A DNA stretch of 7,830 nucleotides from WHTB01 sp050699035 (lineage in GTDB: Bacteria; Actinomycetota; Actinomycetes; Propionibacteriales; Nocardioidaceae). Shown here piece after piece: positions 6,399 through 7,830 of this stretch. A program made the translations under genes and the position numbers. The DNA is taken from positions 1-7,830 of the forward strand of contig JBOHDE010000188.1 of assembly GCA_050699035.1 (NCBI GenBank). Reading direction: 5' to 3'. A model generated the notes under the pieces. It did no database searches and was not told where the DNA came from. It saw only the letters and a list, made by a program, of their open reading frames with translations. Each line of letters opens with the position of its first letter. The stretch's first letter is position 1.

Positions 6399-7830
6399 TC
6401 AGGCCTTCTTGGCGGGCTTCTTCGCGGTCTTCTTTGCCGGCTTCTTCGCGGTCTTCTTGGCCGTCGTCTTCTTCGCCGTACGACGCTTCGGCGCCGGCCC
6501 CTTGGCCCGTTTCTCGGCCAGCAGCTCGGCCGCCCGTTCGAGCGTGATCTGCTCGACGGAGTCGTCCTTGCGCAGGGTCGCGTTGTACTCCCCGTCGGTG
6601 ACGTACGGCCCGAACCTGCCGTCCTTCACCACCACCGGCTGCTTGGTGGCCGGGTCCTCGCCGAGCTCACGCAGCGGCCCGGCCGCGGCCCGGCCGCGAC
6701 GCTTCGGCTCGCGCAGCAAGGTGACGGCCTGGTCGAGCGTGATGGTGAACAGCTGCTCCTCGGACTCGATGGAGCGCGTCTCCTTGTCCCGCCGAATGTA
6801 CGGGCCATAGCGCCCGTTGGTCGCCTGGATCTCCTCGCCGGTGTCCGGGTCGGCGCCGAGCGTCCGGGGCAGGGTCAGCAGCTTGAGCGCGTCGTCGAGC
6901 GTGACGGTGTCGAGCGACATCGACTTGAACAGCGAGCCGGTGCGCGCCCGGACACCCTTCGGCGCCGCGTCGTCCAGCACCTCGGTGACGTACGGGCCGA
7001 AGCGGCCGTTCTTGGCGACCACCTTGCGACCGGTCTCGGGGTCGACGCCGAGGATGTGCTCCGCGCCAGATGGGTTGGCCAGCAGCTCTTTCGCCTTGTC
7101 GATGGTCAGCTCGTCGGGCGGCAGGTCCTCCGGCACGTTGGCCCGGGTCGACTCGCCGTTCGAGGTGGTCTCGACGTACGGCCCGTAGCGGCCGACCCGA
7201 AGTGCGATGCCGTCCGCGATCGGGAACGTCGACAGCTCCCGCGCGTCGATGTCGCCGAGCTCGGTGACGAGCTGCTGGAGACCCTCGACGTCACCGCCGC
7301 CGAAGTAGAACCGGGCCAGCACCTCGGGCCGCTGCTCGCGACCGCCCGCGATCTCGTCGAGCACGTCTTCCATGTTGGCGGTGAAGCCGTAGTCGACCAG
7401 CCGGGAGAAGTGCCGCTCCAGCAGCCGGACGACGGAGAACGCCAGCCAGGCCGGCACCAGCGCGGTGCCCTTCTTGTACACGTACCCACGGTTGAGGATG
7501 GTGCCGATGATCGAGGCGTACGTCGACGGCCGACCGATCTCCCGCTCCTCCAGCTCGCGGATCAGCGTGGCCTCGGTGTAGCGGGCCGGTGGGCGGGTCT
7601 CGTGCCCAGCCGCCTCGAGCCGGTCGACGCCGACCCGGTCGCCCTCGGACACGTTGGGGAGGCGGGTCTCGCGGTCGTCCCGCTCCGCTTCGGGGTCGTC
7701 GGCGCCCTCGACGTACGCCTTGAGGAAACCGTGGAACGTGATGACTCGGCCGGACGCGGTGAACTGGCAGTCCTCGCCCGTCGTCGCGGCGGCGCCGAGC
7801 CGGACGGTGACGCTGCGGCCCTCGGCGTTC
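6399..7830 (-). CDS. topA: DNA topoisomerase I, C-terminal part (5' end outside window)
   Basis: The reading frame stays open to the right edge, giving 476 residues of what is usually a protein of about 900. Type IA topoisomerase relaxes negative supercoils through a transient 5'-phosphotyrosine. The catalytic Tyr and Toprim domain lie beyond the edge. In the window are the end of the gate domains with the conserved YTEATLIRELEE and GRPSTYASI blocks, then four C-terminal repeats. Each repeat carries a GR(Y/F)GPY motif (around 7176-7193, 6990-7007, 6798-6815 and 6603-6620, a period of 62-65 residues). The protein ends in a Lys/Ala/Pro tail. There are no Cys4 zinc fingers, as is normal for actinobacterial TopA, in which the C-terminal repeats and basic tail supply DNA binding and processivity. 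The open frame beginning at GTG 7652 is internal and not a true start; upstream codons read on without a stop. Confidence 0.96.
   Translation of the reverse strand, partial: NAEGRSVTVRLGAAATTGEDCQFTASGRVITFHGFLKAYVEGADDPEAERDDRETRLPNVSEGDRVGVDRLEAAGHETRPPARYTEATLIRELEEREIGRPSTYASIIGTILNRGYVYKKGTALVPAWLAFSVVRLLERHFSRLVDYGFTANMEDVLDEIAGGREQRPEVLARFYFGGGDVEGLQQLVTELGDIDARELSTFPIADGIALRVGRYGPYVETTSNGESTRANVPEDLPPDELTIDKAKELLANPSGAEHILGVDPETGRKVVAKNGRFGPYVTEVLDDAAPKGVRARTGSLFKSMSLDTVTLDDALKLLTLPRTLGADPDTGEEIQATNGRYGPYIRRDKETRSIESEEQLFTITLDQAVTLLREPKRRGRAAAGPLRELGEDPATKQPVVVKDGRFGPYVTDGEYNATLRKDDSVEQITLERAAELLAEKRAKGPAPKRRTAKKTTAKKTAKKPAKKTAKKPAKKA
6402..6482 (-). repeat. Coding repeat: (T/P)AKK tail of TopA
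   Basis: The last 26 residues of TopA are six TAKK or PAKK units plus one extra Thr and a final Ala. In the last four, TAKK and PAKK alternate, giving a 24-nt period in the DNA. Such basic tails are known at the end of actinobacterial TopA, where they hold DNA and raise processivity. The near-identical units can gain or lose copies by slippage, so length may vary between strains. Confidence 0.85.

Noticed and set aside
6399..7652. Complete short topoisomerase starting at GTG 7652
   Set aside because: Codons upstream of 7652 continue in frame to the edge and encode matching topoisomerase sequence, so the gene is truncated by the window, not short.

Overview
This window comes from a high-GC (about 70% by eye) actinobacterium. 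The evidence is GTG/ATG starts with dense G/C third positions, a TopA with a Lys/Ala tail instead of zinc fingers, a thymidylate kinase fused to a major-facilitator membrane domain, and a tripeptidyl-aminopeptidase-like exported hydrolase. I cannot fix the genus from sequence alone; the Nocardioidaceae/Propionibacteriales or a related group would fit. All six real genes lie on the minus strand, so the reading order runs from the right edge to the left edge.

Right part (7830 to 5883): the C-terminal 476 residues of DNA topoisomerase I (topA), whose N-terminal half and catalytic Tyr lie outside the window. After a 3-nt gap comes a DinB/DUF664-type protein. The 179-nt gap at 5704-5882 holds the most unusual element here: two near-identical AT-rich palindromes (core TTGCCCAATTGGGCAA), centres 51 bp apart, each with its own partly self-complementary outer arms. 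A TANNNT box sits exactly 6 nt before the next GTG start, as expected for a leaderless actinobacterial promoter.

Middle part (5703 to 2507): a 672-residue protein joining a 12-helix MFS-like domain to a C-terminal dTMP kinase, then holB (clamp-loader delta prime). The kinase stop and the first holB ATG share an ATGA, although a second ATG 15 nt further in is the likelier holB start. This is a DNA-precursor and replication pair.

Left part (2428 to 30): a RicT/PSP1-domain protein with two CxxxxCC motifs, whose stop overlaps (ATGA) the start of a secreted or membrane-anchored alpha/beta hydrolase of the TAP family.

Apart from the palindrome pair, this is a conserved housekeeping neighbourhood. 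I see no CRISPR array, insertion sequence, phage gene, RNA gene or defence system. The gaps are 1-29, 2429-2506, 5704-5882 and 6396-6398; none exceeds 300 bases.
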